Origin: Actinophytocola sp045807065
GTDB lineage: Bacteria > Actinomycetota > Actinomycetes > Mycobacteriales > Pseudonocardiaceae
Direction: 5' to 3'
Length of the DNA: 18,909 nt
Assembly: GCF_045807065.1 (NCBI RefSeq)
Contig: NZ_JBJMIE010000355.1
Span: 1-18,909, forward strand
Of this stretch, positions 1 through 7,270 are shown one piece after another. Numbering within the stretch: the stretch's first letter is position 1; the number at the start of each line of letters is the position of its first letter. The position numbers and the translations under genes are program-made. The notes under the pieces are model-generated. The model ran no database searches and had not been told where the DNA came from. It was given only the letters and a program-made list of their open reading frames with translations.

Positions 1-1485
1 CGGTTCGGCACCGTCGTCACCTGGTTCCTGCTGGGCGGCGACCTCTACACCGCGTACACGTTCATCGCCGTGCCGGCGCTGGTCTTCGGCGTGGGCGCCG
101 TGGGCTTCTTCGCGCTGCCCTACACGATCCTCATCTATCCGCTGGCGTTCCTTGCGCTGCCGCGGCTGTGGTCGGTGGCACACCGGCGCGGCTACGTGAC
201 GCCCGCCGACTTCGTCCGCGGTCGCTACGGCTCGCGGCCGCTCGCGACGGCGATCGCGGGCACCGGGCTGCTCGCGACGATGCCCTACATCGCCCTGCAG
301 CTGGTCGGCATCCGGGTCGTGCTGCAGGCGATGGGCGTGCAGGGCGACTGGCCGCTGATCCTGGCGTTCGTGATCCTCGCTGCCTACACCTACAACTCGG
401 GCCTGCGGGCGCCGGCGCTGATCGCGGTGGTCAAGGACGCGCTGATCTACATCACGGTGCTCGTCGCCGTGATCTACATCCCGTCGAAGCTCGGCGGCTT
501 CGGCGCGATCTTCGACAAGGCGGACGCGGCGCTGCCCAAGCACACGCCCAAGCCGGGGTCGCTGCTGCCGGGGACGGTCGACGCGCAGACGACCTACGCG
601 TCGCTCGCTCTGGGCAGCGCGCTCGCGCTGTTCCTGTACCCGCACGCGATCACCGGAGCGCTGAGCTCCCGCAGCGCCGACGTCATCCGCCGCAACATGG
701 CGGCGCTGCCGGCCTACAGCTTCGTGCTCGGCCTGCTCGCGCTGCTCGGCCTGATGGCGATCGCCGCCGGTGTCAAGCCGCTGACCTCGGGCGGCAAGCC
801 GGACTCCAACACGGTCGTCCCGCTGCTGTTCGACAAGATGTTCCCCGACTGGTTCGCGGGCATCGCGTTCGCGGCCATCGGCATCGGCGCGCTGGTGCCG
901 GCCGCGATCATGTCGATCGCCGCGGCGAACCTGTGGACCCGCAACGTCTACAAGGAGTACATCCGCAAGGATGCGACTCCCAGGGACGAGGCCAAACAGG
1001 CGAAGCTGGCGTCACTGGTGGTCAAGTTCGGTGCCGTGCTGTTCATCGTGGTGATCGACCCGCAGTACGCCATCGACCTCCAGCTGATCGGCGGCGTGAT
1101 CATCCTGCAGACGCTGCCGGCGGTCGCGATCGCCTTGTACACCAAGTGGTTGCACCGCTGGGCGCTCGTCGCCGGCTGGGTGGTCGGCCTCGGCTGGGGC
1201 ATGATCATGCTGTACGGCATTCCGAACCCGGCGACGAAACGGCAGCACTTCGGCGGTTCCGCGCTGGCCCTGGACAAGCTGAGCATCTTCGGCTGGCACC
1301 CGTTCGCCGGCTCACTGGTCCAGATCTACGTCGGTTTCGTCGCGCTGGTGGCGAACCTGCTCGTGGCGGTGATAGTCACGCTGATCATCCGCGGGCGCGC
1401 GTCCAACGGCACCGACGAGACGACCGGCGAGGACTACCACGTCGACGAGCACGACGAGAGTCTGCGGCCCATCGCCGTGCACTGA
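1..1485 (+). CDS. Sodium:solute symporter (SSS) family permease, MctP/ActP-like, 5' truncated by the window
   Basis: Multi-pass inner-membrane carrier that probably takes up a small carboxylate or other organic solute with Na+ or H+. The frame is open from base 1, so the true start lies upstream; 494 residues are visible. The first codons read TWFLLGGDLYTAYTF, the conserved early-helix stretch of SSS permeases of the monocarboxylate (MctP) type. Many hydrophobic helices follow, as does the typical core phrase AYTYNSGLRAPALIAVVKD (a YxxxGGLRAxxxTDxxQ-like SSS motif). A helix near IAFAAIGIGALVPAAIMSIAAA and a hydrophilic acidic C-terminal tail (DEHDESLRPIAVH) complete it. The stop is TGA at 1483-1485, and a strong terminator follows directly. 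Family assignment is good; the substrate cannot be read from sequence. Related actinobacterial permeases often follow a small DUF3311-type protein, which would lie outside the window. Confidence 0.88.
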   Translation, partial: RFGTVVTWFLLGGDLYTAYTFIAVPALVFGVGAVGFFALPYTILIYPLAFLALPRLWSVAHRRGYVTPADFVRGRYGSRPLATAIAGTGLLATMPYIALQLVGIRVVLQAMGVQGDWPLILAFVILAAYTYNSGLRAPALIAVVKDALIYITVLVAVIYIPSKLGGFGAIFDKADAALPKHTPKPGSLLPGTVDAQTTYASLALGSALALFLYPHAITGALSSRSADVIRRNMAALPAYSFVLGLLALLGLMAIAAGVKPLTSGGKPDSNTVVPLLFDKMFPDWFAGIAFAAIGIGALVPAAIMSIAAANLWTRNVYKEYIRKDATPRDEAKQAKLASLVVKFGAVLFIVVIDPQYAIDLQLIGGVIILQTLPAVAIALYTKWLHRWALVAGWVVGLGWGMIMLYGIPNPATKRQHFGGSALALDKLSIFGWHPFAGSLVQIYVGFVALVANLLVAVIVTLIIRGRASNGTDETTGEDYHVDEHDESLRPIAVH

Positions 1486-1498
1486 TCAATTTTTGGGG

Positions 1499-1536
1499 AG
1501 GCCCTTTCTGAACAGCCCGCTGTTCAGAAAGGGCCT
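1499..1536 (+). terminator. Rho-independent terminator of the SSS permease gene
   Basis: Perfect inverted repeat with 17-bp arms (1499-1515 and 1520-1536) and a 4-nt CCCG loop, followed by TTTCT. It lies 13 nt past the permease stop, so it should end that transcript and insulate the methyltransferase gene downstream. Confidence 0.93.
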
Positions 1537-1571
1537 TTCTATGTTTCCGCAAATTTCCTAATGCAGTCAGC

Positions 1572-1600
1572 TTGTGCAAATGCACGTGCAGATGCAGAAT
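1572..1600 (+). promoter_or_regulatory. Candidate promoter of the EgtD-like methyltransferase, with TGCA repeats in the spacer
   Basis: TTGTGC (1572-1577) and CAGAAT (1595-1600) are separated by exactly 17 nt and resemble -35 and -10 boxes; they match the consensus at 3 and 4 of 6 bases. Transcription would begin about 1607, some 30 nt before the chosen start codon. The spacer is filled by hexamers that each begin with TGCA, a likely place for a regulator to bind. This is prediction from sequence only. Confidence 0.4.
1575..1596 (+). repeat. Four TGCA tetramers at 6-bp steps (operator-like)
   Basis: TGCA occurs at 1575, 1581, 1587 and 1593, with a further copy at 1562. The same tract contains the palindrome GTGCA-AA-TGCAC (1574-1585) and a near-perfect direct repeat, TGCAAATGCA / TGCAGATGCA (1575-1584, 1587-1596). 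It lies inside the spacer of the proposed promoter. Confidence 0.6.
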
Positions 1601-1637
1601 CTTCATGTTGCGCTGCCATCAGCGAGGGGAGACTGCG

Positions 1638-2729
1638 ATGGCTGTTGGTGAAATCGTTGTGGCGGATGGCCCCCCATCCGCCCTCCGCGTGCCCGCACCA
1701 CCCGCGCTCGAGTGGGTCGAGCTGGCCGCCGGTGACCGGACCGCGCGCTTCATCGGTCTCATCAACGATCTCAGCCGTCCCGCTGACTCGTCAGGGGACG
1801 GCAAGCGCATCACGTCCGCCCACGCGTTCGCCGGAATGGGAGCGGCGAACGCGTGGGCGGCCGTCTGCCGCGACCCGCTCGGCTCGCCCGCGCGGCAGAG
1901 CAACCAGACGTTCGCCGCGCGGTGGCGGAAGATCCGCGCGTCCGCCCCGGCGGAGCCGTGCCACTACGTGAGCCTCGGCCCCGGCGACGGCCGCAAGGAC
2001 GGCGTGGTGCTCACCGACCTGTCCCGGGTCAACCGCGACCTGTGCTACCTGCCGGTGGACACCGGCCAGGAACTGTTGCACCTGGCCATCACCGGCCAGC
2101 TCCGCAACCTCGGGCTGCCGCCCGACCGCGTCATGTCCCTGCCATGGGACTTCTCCTCGCGGGAGAGCGTGACCACGCTCCGCGGGTTGCTCGACGAGTT
2201 GTTCGGCTCGATGCCGATGCTGTTCTCCTTGCTGGGCAACACCATCGCCGGCTTCGACGACGACACCGCGGTGCTCGCGCTGGTCGGTTCCCTGCTGCGC
2301 CCCGGCGATCGCCTGCTGCTGGAGGTCGAGGCGACGACCGACCTGGGTCCCGCGCTGGCCGCCTCCGCCGCGGACGAGCAGGCCTACACCCTGTCCTTCG
2401 GCGAGTTCGTCACCGCCGCCCTGCGCCACCACACCAGGCTGAGCCCGGGCTGGGGGGACGTCGAGGTCCTCGGCGCCGTCGAGGCGGAACGCGCGCTCGT
2501 GGTGAAGACGGTCTACCGGTCGGGCGAGGACCAGGTCATGTCCCTGCCGAACGGCACGGCCGCGCCGCTCGGCCTCGACGACACCGTCCGGCTTTCGCTG
2601 TCCCGCAAGTACTCCCCGGAAGGTCTCGCCCGGTTGGTGCGGGCCGCCGGCCTGGACGTCCTCGCCGACGTGTGCACCGGCACCGGCGGCCCGTTCGGGC
2701 TCGCGCTGCTGGTGCTGGCGCGGAGCTGA
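1638..2729 (+). CDS. EgtD-fold (Methyltransf_33-like) SAM-dependent methyltransferase, substrate unknown
   Basis: Cytoplasmic class I methyltransferase of 363 aa. The ATG at 1638 is chosen because GAGGGGAG (1624-1631) sits 6 nt upstream; an in-frame TTG at 1572 would only add a Cys-rich tail that looks non-coding. SAM-fold landmarks are YVSLGPGDG at about 110-118 (motif I), the acidic residue D141 in YLPVDTGQE, and LLGNTIAGFDDD at about 198-209. The last matches the 'LGSTIGNF' element of histidine N-alpha-methyltransferases (EgtD). A C-terminal SRKYSPEGLARLVRAAGL (322-339) matches the SxKYTxEE...AGL end of that family. The Glu that contacts histidine in EgtD, just before SxKY, appears here as Ser (RLSLSRKY), so histidine may not be the substrate. 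No egtB/C/E-like genes are adjacent. The gene ends 4 nt from the convergent tetR. Confidence 0.8.
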   Translation: MAVGEIVVADGPPSALRVPAPPALEWVELAAGDRTARFIGLINDLSRPADSSGDGKRITSAHAFAGMGAANAWAAVCRDPLGSPARQSNQTFAARWRKIRASAPAEPCHYVSLGPGDGRKDGVVLTDLSRVNRDLCYLPVDTGQELLHLAITGQLRNLGLPPDRVMSLPWDFSSRESVTTLRGLLDELFGSMPMLFSLLGNTIAGFDDDTAVLALVGSLLRPGDRLLLEVEATTDLGPALAASAADEQAYTLSFGEFVTAALRHHTRLSPGWGDVEVLGAVEAERALVVKTVYRSGEDQVMSLPNGTAAPLGLDDTVRLSLSRKYSPEGLARLVRAAGLDVLADVCTGTGGPFGLALLVLARS

Positions 2730-2733
2730 CCCG

Positions 2734-3357
2734 TCAGTCGGCCGCGAGTCCCTTCAACAGCGGGATGTAGACGTCGTCGACCATGCTCTCCAGCGCCTCG
2801 TCGGGGAGTGGACCGCCGTACACCATCGCCTCCGAGCGGATCAGGTCCAGCGGCAGCCGCAGCACGCGCGGTGGCAGGTACACCGGTTTCAGCTCCCCGC
2901 GCGCGATCGCGTCGTCGACGACCTTCCACATCCTCGACGCCATGGGCGCGTTGTCCATCTTCTCCCGCAACAGGTTCTTGATCTCCGGGTGCTTGAACGC
3001 GTCGGCCATGACGCCCGCGATCGTCTGGCTCATCATGGCGCTCATCCGCTTCGCGATCCGGGTGAACAGCCACAGCACGTCAGCCCTCAGTGAACCCAGT
3101 TCGGGCACTTGGGACTCAACGGGCTGCTGGCGGCCCCAGGCGGCCATCACCAGCTCCGCTCGGCGTGGCCATCTGCGGTATATGACGGGTTTGCTCGTGC
3201 CTGCCCGTTTTGCCACCGCCTCTATGGTGAGGGCTGTGTAGCCCACCTCGCGCAGCTCGTCCCACGTGGCGTCCAGGATGGCCTGCTCGAGCTCGGCGCC
3301 GCGTCGCCGGGTCTGCACCGGCCTGGTCGCTGTAAAAGCGGTCGCGTCGTCGTCCAC
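2734..3357 (-). CDS. TetR family transcriptional repressor, probable local regulator of the ABC exporter
   Basis: 207 aa, GTG start at 3357 with AGGGG about 4 nt upstream on this strand. Residues 22-70 form the TetR DNA-binding domain; the helix-turn-helix is about 43-62 (LTIEAVAKRAGTSKPVIYRR, ending in the typical IYRRWPRR). The C-terminal ligand/dimer part (75-207) is all-helical and not diagnostic of a ligand; it resembles the TetR_C group often paired with drug exporters. The gene is divergent from the ABC exporter operon, with 88 nt between starts. Two inverted repeats there carry the same TAAGATAC half-site, one over its own likely promoter. This is the classic layout of a repressor that controls itself and a neighbouring exporter and is released by the exported compound. 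The role is inferred from position; the family is clear. Confidence 0.92.
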   Translation of the reverse strand: MDDDATAFTATRPVQTRRRGAELEQAILDATWDELREVGYTALTIEAVAKRAGTSKPVIYRRWPRRAELVMAAWGRQQPVESQVPELGSLRADVLWLFTRIAKRMSAMMSQTIAGVMADAFKHPEIKNLLREKMDNAPMASRMWKVVDDAIARGELKPVYLPPRVLRLPLDLIRSEAMVYGGPLPDEALESMVDDVYIPLLKGLAAD

Positions 3358-3365
3358 TGAACCCC

Positions 3366-3386
3366 TAAGATACGTTGCGTGTCTTA
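3366..3386. promoter_or_regulatory. Operator-like inverted repeat O1 in the tetR / ABC intergenic region
   Basis: TAAGATAC - gttgc - GTGTCTTA, an 8+5+8 inverted repeat with one mismatch. On the minus strand it overlaps a candidate tetR -10 (TAAGAC, 3386-3381) and lies just ahead of the tetR start, suiting autorepression. Confidence 0.6.
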
Positions 3387-3410
3387 CGCGGATGGTCTAC
3401 CTTGACACAA
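3381..3410 (-). promoter_or_regulatory. Candidate tetR promoter
   Basis: On the minus strand, TTGTGT (3410-3405) and TAAGAC (3386-3381) are separated by 18 nt, about 24 nt ahead of the GTG start. The -10 lies inside O1. On the plus strand a TTGACA (3402-3407) and the AT-rich TATAAGAT (3411-3418) are also present and could serve the ABC operon, but they are not spaced as one promoter. Confidence 0.35.
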
Positions 3411-3412
3411 TA

Positions 3413-3433
3413 TAAGATACGGGTCGTTTCTAC
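3413..3433. promoter_or_regulatory. Operator-like site O2 upstream of the ABC exporter
   Basis: TAAGATAC - gggtc - GTTTCTAC repeats the O1 left half-site exactly, with the same 5-nt spacer but a weaker right arm (5 of 8 matches). It starts 47 nt after O1 and lies 13-33 nt ahead of the ABC start, where a bound repressor would block transcription. Confidence 0.5.
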
Positions 3434-3445
3434 ACAGGGGGAACG

Positions 3446-5176
3446 TTGCTGAACCGGTTGCTGTCCACCTACCTGCGGCCGTACCGCAGAGAGCTGGCGA
3501 TCGTGCTCGTGCTGCAGCTCATCGGCACGATCGCGTCGCTGTACCTGCCGAGTCTCAACGCGGACATCATCGACAACGGCGTCGCGCGCGGCGACAACGA
3601 CTACATCATCCGCACCGGTGCGTGGATGCTCGCGGTGTCGCTGCTGCAGATCATCTGCTCGGTCATCGCGGTCCGCTTCGGCGCGCGCACGGCCATGGCC
3701 TTCGGCCGGGACGTGCGGGGCGGGATCTTCCACCAGGTCGGCACGTTCTCCGCGCGTGAGGTCGCCACGTTCGGCGCGCCGTCGCTGATCACCCGCACCA
3801 CCAACGACGTGCAGCAGGTGCAGCTCCTGGTGGTCATGATGGCCACGATGTTCATCACCGCGCCGATCATGTGCGTGGCCGGCGTGGTCATGGCGCTGCA
3901 CGAGGACGTCGGCCTGTCGTGGCTGCTGCTGGTCTGCGTGCCGGCGCTGGTCATCTGCATCGGCCTGATCGTCTCGCGGATGGTGCCGCAGTTCCGGCTG
4001 ATGCAGGAGCGCATCGACCAGGTCAACCGCGTCCTGCGCGAGCAGCTGTCCGGCATCCGCGTGGTCCGCGCGTTCGTCCGCGAGAAGGCGGAGATCACCC
4101 GGTTCCAGGACGCGAACTCCCAGCTCACCGACACGGCGCTGCGGGTGGGCCGGCTGCAGTCGATGATCTTCCCGACCGTCATGCTGATCCTCAACGTGTC
4201 CAGCGTCGCGGTCCTGTGGTTCGGCGCGCACCGCGTCGACAGCGGTGCGATGCAGGTCGGCGCGCTCACCGCGTTCCTGTCCTACCTGCTGCAGATCCTG
4301 ATGTCGGTCATGATGGCCACGTTCATCTCGATAATGATCCCGCGCGCGGCCGTGTGCGCCGAGCGGATCGTCGAGGTGCTCGACACCGAGTCGTCGGTGC
4401 GGCCGCCCGAGGCGGGGGTCGTGGAGCTGCCGGTGCGTGCCGAGGTCGCGTTCGAACACGTCGAGTTCCGGTACCCCGGCGCGGCCGACGCCGTGCTGCG
4501 GGACATCTCGCTCCGCGCCGAGGCCGGCAGGACGACCGCGATCATCGGCAGTACCGGCGCCGGCAAGACCACGCTGGTGAACCTGATCCCCCGCTTGATC
4601 GACGTGACCGGCGGCGAGATCCGGGTCAACGGCACGGATGTGCGCGAGCTGGACCCCGAGGTGCTGCGTGCGCGGATCGGGCTGGTGCCGCAGCAGGCGT
4701 ACCTGTTCACCGGCACCGTGCGCTCGAACCTCCAGTACGGCAACCCCGACGCCACGGACGAGCAGCTGTGGGAGGCGTTGGAGATCGCCCAGGCGCGCCG
4801 GTTCGTCGAGGAGATGGGTGGGCTGGACGCGGCCATCGCCCAGGGCGGCACGAACGTGTCCGGCGGTCAGCGCCAGCGGCTGTCGATCGCCAGGGCGCTG
4901 GTCCGCAAGCCGGAGATCTACCTGTTCGACGACGCGTTCTCCGCGCTGGACCTCGCGACCGACGCGGCGCTGCGTGCCGCGCTGCGCCCGCACACGCGCA
5001 ACTCCACGATCATCGTGGTGGCCCAGCGGGTGTCGACCATCCTCGACGCCGACCAGATCATCGTGCTGGAGAACGGCGAGATCGTCGGCCGCGGCTCGCA
5101 TCGTGAACTCATGGGCACCTGCCCGACCTACGTCGAGATCGTCGAGTCCCAGCTGACCCCGGAGCAGGTGGCATGA
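3446..5176 (+). CDS. ABC exporter half-transporter, degenerate-site subunit of a heterodimer
   Basis: 576 aa: an N-terminal transmembrane domain of six helices (about 15-300) fused to an ATPase domain (335-576), the layout of type IV drug/lipid/peptide exporters. Start is TTG at 3446 behind AGGGGGAA. Motifs: Walker A GSTGAGKTT (368-376), Q-loop VPQQ (about 414-417), signature VSGGQ (471-475), Walker B YLFDD (492-496). The catalytic Glu after Walker B is Asp496 and the switch histidine is Gln527 (VAQRVST). Those changes mark the non-hydrolysing site of heterodimeric exporters such as TM287/288 and BmrCD; the intact signature serves the partner's site. The stop overlaps an ATG (ATGA, 5173-5176). 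It should pair with the next large gene and be controlled by the divergent TetR. The cargo is unknown. Confidence 0.93.
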   Translation: MLNRLLSTYLRPYRRELAIVLVLQLIGTIASLYLPSLNADIIDNGVARGDNDYIIRTGAWMLAVSLLQIICSVIAVRFGARTAMAFGRDVRGGIFHQVGTFSAREVATFGAPSLITRTTNDVQQVQLLVVMMATMFITAPIMCVAGVVMALHEDVGLSWLLLVCVPALVICIGLIVSRMVPQFRLMQERIDQVNRVLREQLSGIRVVRAFVREKAEITRFQDANSQLTDTALRVGRLQSMIFPTVMLILNVSSVAVLWFGAHRVDSGAMQVGALTAFLSYLLQILMSVMMATFISIMIPRAAVCAERIVEVLDTESSVRPPEAGVVELPVRAEVAFEHVEFRYPGAADAVLRDISLRAEAGRTTAIIGSTGAGKTTLVNLIPRLIDVTGGEIRVNGTDVRELDPEVLRARIGLVPQQAYLFTGTVRSNLQYGNPDATDEQLWEALEIAQARRFVEEMGGLDAAIAQGGTNVSGGQRQRLSIARALVRKPEIYLFDDAFSALDLATDAALRAALRPHTRNSTIIVVAQRVSTILDADQIIVLENGEIVGRGSHRELMGTCPTYVEIVESQLTPEQVA

Positions 5177-5268
5177 ACGGAGTTTGCGGAGTGAATCGTC
5201 GATATTCAGGGCGGCGCGTCGCCTGCGGAGCGTTCCGGCGTCACGGAGCGGGCGAGGTGGTGGCATGA
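5173..5268 (+). CDS. Candidate 31-aa small ORF that couples the two ABC genes
   Basis: Starts with ATG inside the stop of the first ABC gene (ATGA at 5173-5176) and ends with TGA overlapping the ATG of the second (ATGA at 5265-5268). The product starts MNGVCGVNRRYSG, is basic (seven Arg) and has two Cys and no hydrophobic helix. GGAG/AGGTGG upstream could act as a ribosome site. The double overlap suggests a role in translational coupling, with or without a functional peptide. It could equally be chance in a GC-rich gap between genes. I recognise no family. Confidence 0.4.
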   Translation: MNGVCGVNRRYSGRRVACGAFRRHGAGEVVA

Positions 5269-7130
5269 GCACGCCCACGGCAGTTCGCAGGCCCGCGCCC
5301 GCCGGTCCGATCGGCCGGGGCTTCCCCGGCATGCAGGGCCCGGTCAGCAAGGCGGACGACTTCAGCACCTCGGCCAAGCGGCTGCTGGGCCGGATGCGTC
5401 CCGAGCGGTTCAGCATCGCGTTCGTCGTCGCGCTCGGCGTGCTCGCCGTCGGGTTCAACGTGGCGGGGCCGAAGGTGCTCGGGCACGCCACCGACATCAT
5501 CTTCAACGGCATCATCGCCAAGTTCCGCGGCGTTCCCGGCGCCGGCATCGACTTCGGCGCGCTCGGCTCGGTGCTGGCGTGGGTGCTCGGGCTGTACCTG
5601 ACCTCGTCGCTGTTCTCGCTGGCGCAGGGCTGGCTGCTGAACACCGTGGTGCAGCGCATGGTGTTCGCGCTGCGCGAGGACGTCGAGGCGAAGCTGCACC
5701 GGCTGCCGCTGCGGTACTTCGACGGCCAGCCGCGCGGCGAGCTGCTCTCCCGCGTCACCAACGACATCGACAACATCTCGACCACGCTGCAGCAGACGAT
5801 GAGCCAGCTGCTGACGTCCCTGCTCACGGTCGTCGGCGTGCTCGTCATGATGTTCACGATCTCGCCGCTGCTGGCGCTGATCGCGGTGCTGGTGGTGCCG
5901 GTGTCGGTGTTCGTGACGCGGGCGATCGGCAAGCGGTCGCAGAAGCTGTTCATCGCGCAGTGGAAGAACACGGGCGCGCTGAACGCGCACATCGAGGAGT
6001 CGTTCACCGGGCATCAGCTGGTGAAGGTGTTCGGCCGGCAGCAGGAGTCGGAGGAGGAGTTCCGCAAGCGCAACCAGGCGCTGTACGAGGCCAGCTCCGG
6101 TGCGCAGTTCGTGTCCGGCCTGATCATGCCGTCGATGATGTTCCTGTCGAACATCAGCTACGTGCTGATCGCGGTGGTCGGCGGCCTGCGGATCACGTCC
6201 GGGTCGATGACGCTCGGCGAGGTCACGGCGTTCATCCAGTACTCGCGCCAGTTCACGCAGCCGCTGACCCAGGTCGCGTCGATGGCCAACCTGCTGCAGT
6301 CCGGTGTCGCGTCGGCGGAGCGGGTGTTCGAGCTGCTGGACGCCGAGGAGCAGGAGCCCGACCCGGCGGACGCGTCCCTGCCCGCGGAGCGTCGCGGCCG
6401 GGTGGCGTTCGAGAACGTGACGTTCTCCTACCGCCCGGAGCAGCCGCTGATCGAGGACCTGTCCCTGGTGGCCGAACCGGGCCACACGGTCGCGATCGTC
6501 GGCCCCACCGGCGCCGGCAAGACGACCCTGGTCAACCTGATCATGCGGTTCTACGAGCTGGACGGCGGCCGGATCACCCTGGACGGCGTGGACATCACCG
6601 CGCTCCGGCGGGAGGACCTGCGCTCCCAGGTGGGCATGGTGCTGCAGGACACCTGGCTGTTCGGCGGCACCATCCGCGACAACATCGCGTACGGCAAGCC
6701 CGGGGCCACCGAGGAGGAGATCATCGCGGCGGCGCAGGCCACCTACGTCGACCGCTTCGTCCGCACCCTCCCCGACGGCTACGACACGGTGATCGACGAG
6801 GAGGCGTCCAACGTCTCCGCCGGTGAGAAGCAGCTGCTGACCATCGCACGCGCGTTCCTGGCCAGCCCGTCGCTGCTCATCCTCGACGAGGCCACCAGCT
6901 CCGTCGACACCCGCACGGAGTCACTGGTGCAGCACGCGATGGCGGCCCTGCGGTCGTCCCGCACGAGCTTCGTGATCGCCCACCGCCTGTCGACGATCCG
7001 CGACGCGGACCTGATCCTGGTGATGGAGTCCGGCAGCATCGTCGAACAGGGCACCCACGAGGAACTACTGGAACAGCGCGGCGCCTACCACCGGTTGTAC
7101 TCGGCCCAGTTCGCCGCGCCGGTGGAGTGA
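5265..7130 (+). CDS. ABC exporter half-transporter, catalytic-site subunit of the heterodimer
   Basis: 621 aa. The ATG at 5265 is preferred because GAGGTGG lies 4 nt upstream; an in-frame TTG at 5184 would add an unlikely Arg-rich tail. Residues 1-45 are a hydrophilic Pro-rich extension, about 50-345 the six-helix membrane domain, and 375-621 the ATPase. Walker A is GPTGAGKTT (413-421), Walker B LLILDE with catalytic Glu542, and the switch His is 573 (IAHRLST). Its signature is VSAGE (517-521) instead of LSGGQ. So it supplies the working Walker motifs while its altered signature faces the partner's degenerate site, exactly complementary to the gene upstream. The similarity (PTGAGKTT, SAGEKQLLTIARA, YFD-RGELLSRVTND) is to the multidrug exporter group. 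Transcribed with the first ABC gene and closed by a hairpin at 7136. Confidence 0.94.
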   Translation: MSTPTAVRRPAPAGPIGRGFPGMQGPVSKADDFSTSAKRLLGRMRPERFSIAFVVALGVLAVGFNVAGPKVLGHATDIIFNGIIAKFRGVPGAGIDFGALGSVLAWVLGLYLTSSLFSLAQGWLLNTVVQRMVFALREDVEAKLHRLPLRYFDGQPRGELLSRVTNDIDNISTTLQQTMSQLLTSLLTVVGVLVMMFTISPLLALIAVLVVPVSVFVTRAIGKRSQKLFIAQWKNTGALNAHIEESFTGHQLVKVFGRQQESEEEFRKRNQALYEASSGAQFVSGLIMPSMMFLSNISYVLIAVVGGLRITSGSMTLGEVTAFIQYSRQFTQPLTQVASMANLLQSGVASAERVFELLDAEEQEPDPADASLPAERRGRVAFENVTFSYRPEQPLIEDLSLVAEPGHTVAIVGPTGAGKTTLVNLIMRFYELDGGRITLDGVDITALRREDLRSQVGMVLQDTWLFGGTIRDNIAYGKPGATEEEIIAAAQATYVDRFVRTLPDGYDTVIDEEASNVSAGEKQLLTIARAFLASPSLLILDEATSSVDTRTESLVQHAMAALRSSRTSFVIAHRLSTIRDADLILVMESGSIVEQGTHEELLEQRGAYHRLYSAQFAAPVE

Positions 7131-7135
7131 CCGTT

Positions 7136-7171
7136 CCTGGTCGGGCGGCGATGTTCCGCCGCCCGACCAGG
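7136..7171 (+). terminator. GC-rich hairpin terminator of the ABC operon
   Basis: Perfect 15-bp arms (7136-7150 and 7157-7171) around a 6-nt loop ATGTTC, starting 5 nt after the ABC stop. There is no T-run, which is common for terminators in actinomycetes. Confidence 0.8.
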
Positions 7172-7270
7172 CGCCCACCTGGTCACCCCTTCGAGTCGTC
7201 CATGACACCGCTCGGGCCGCCTTTCGGGTAAACACCCCGGCGGTGGTCGCCCCGGAGGGACCCTTGCCGG

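Noticed and set aside
1572..1637. N-terminal extension of the methyltransferase from a TTG, with Cys at every second position (CKCTCRCR)
   Set aside because: The TTG overlaps the likely -35 box and has no ribosome site, while ATG 1638 has an excellent one. The Cys pattern results from the TGCA repeats in DNA. A Cys-responsive leader peptide was considered but the frame does not end before the gene.
3365..6007. 880-codon frame antisense to the ABC exporter genes
   Set aside because: Its product is a low-complexity, His/Arg/Asp-rich string with no domain, while the plus strand carries complete ABC transporters.
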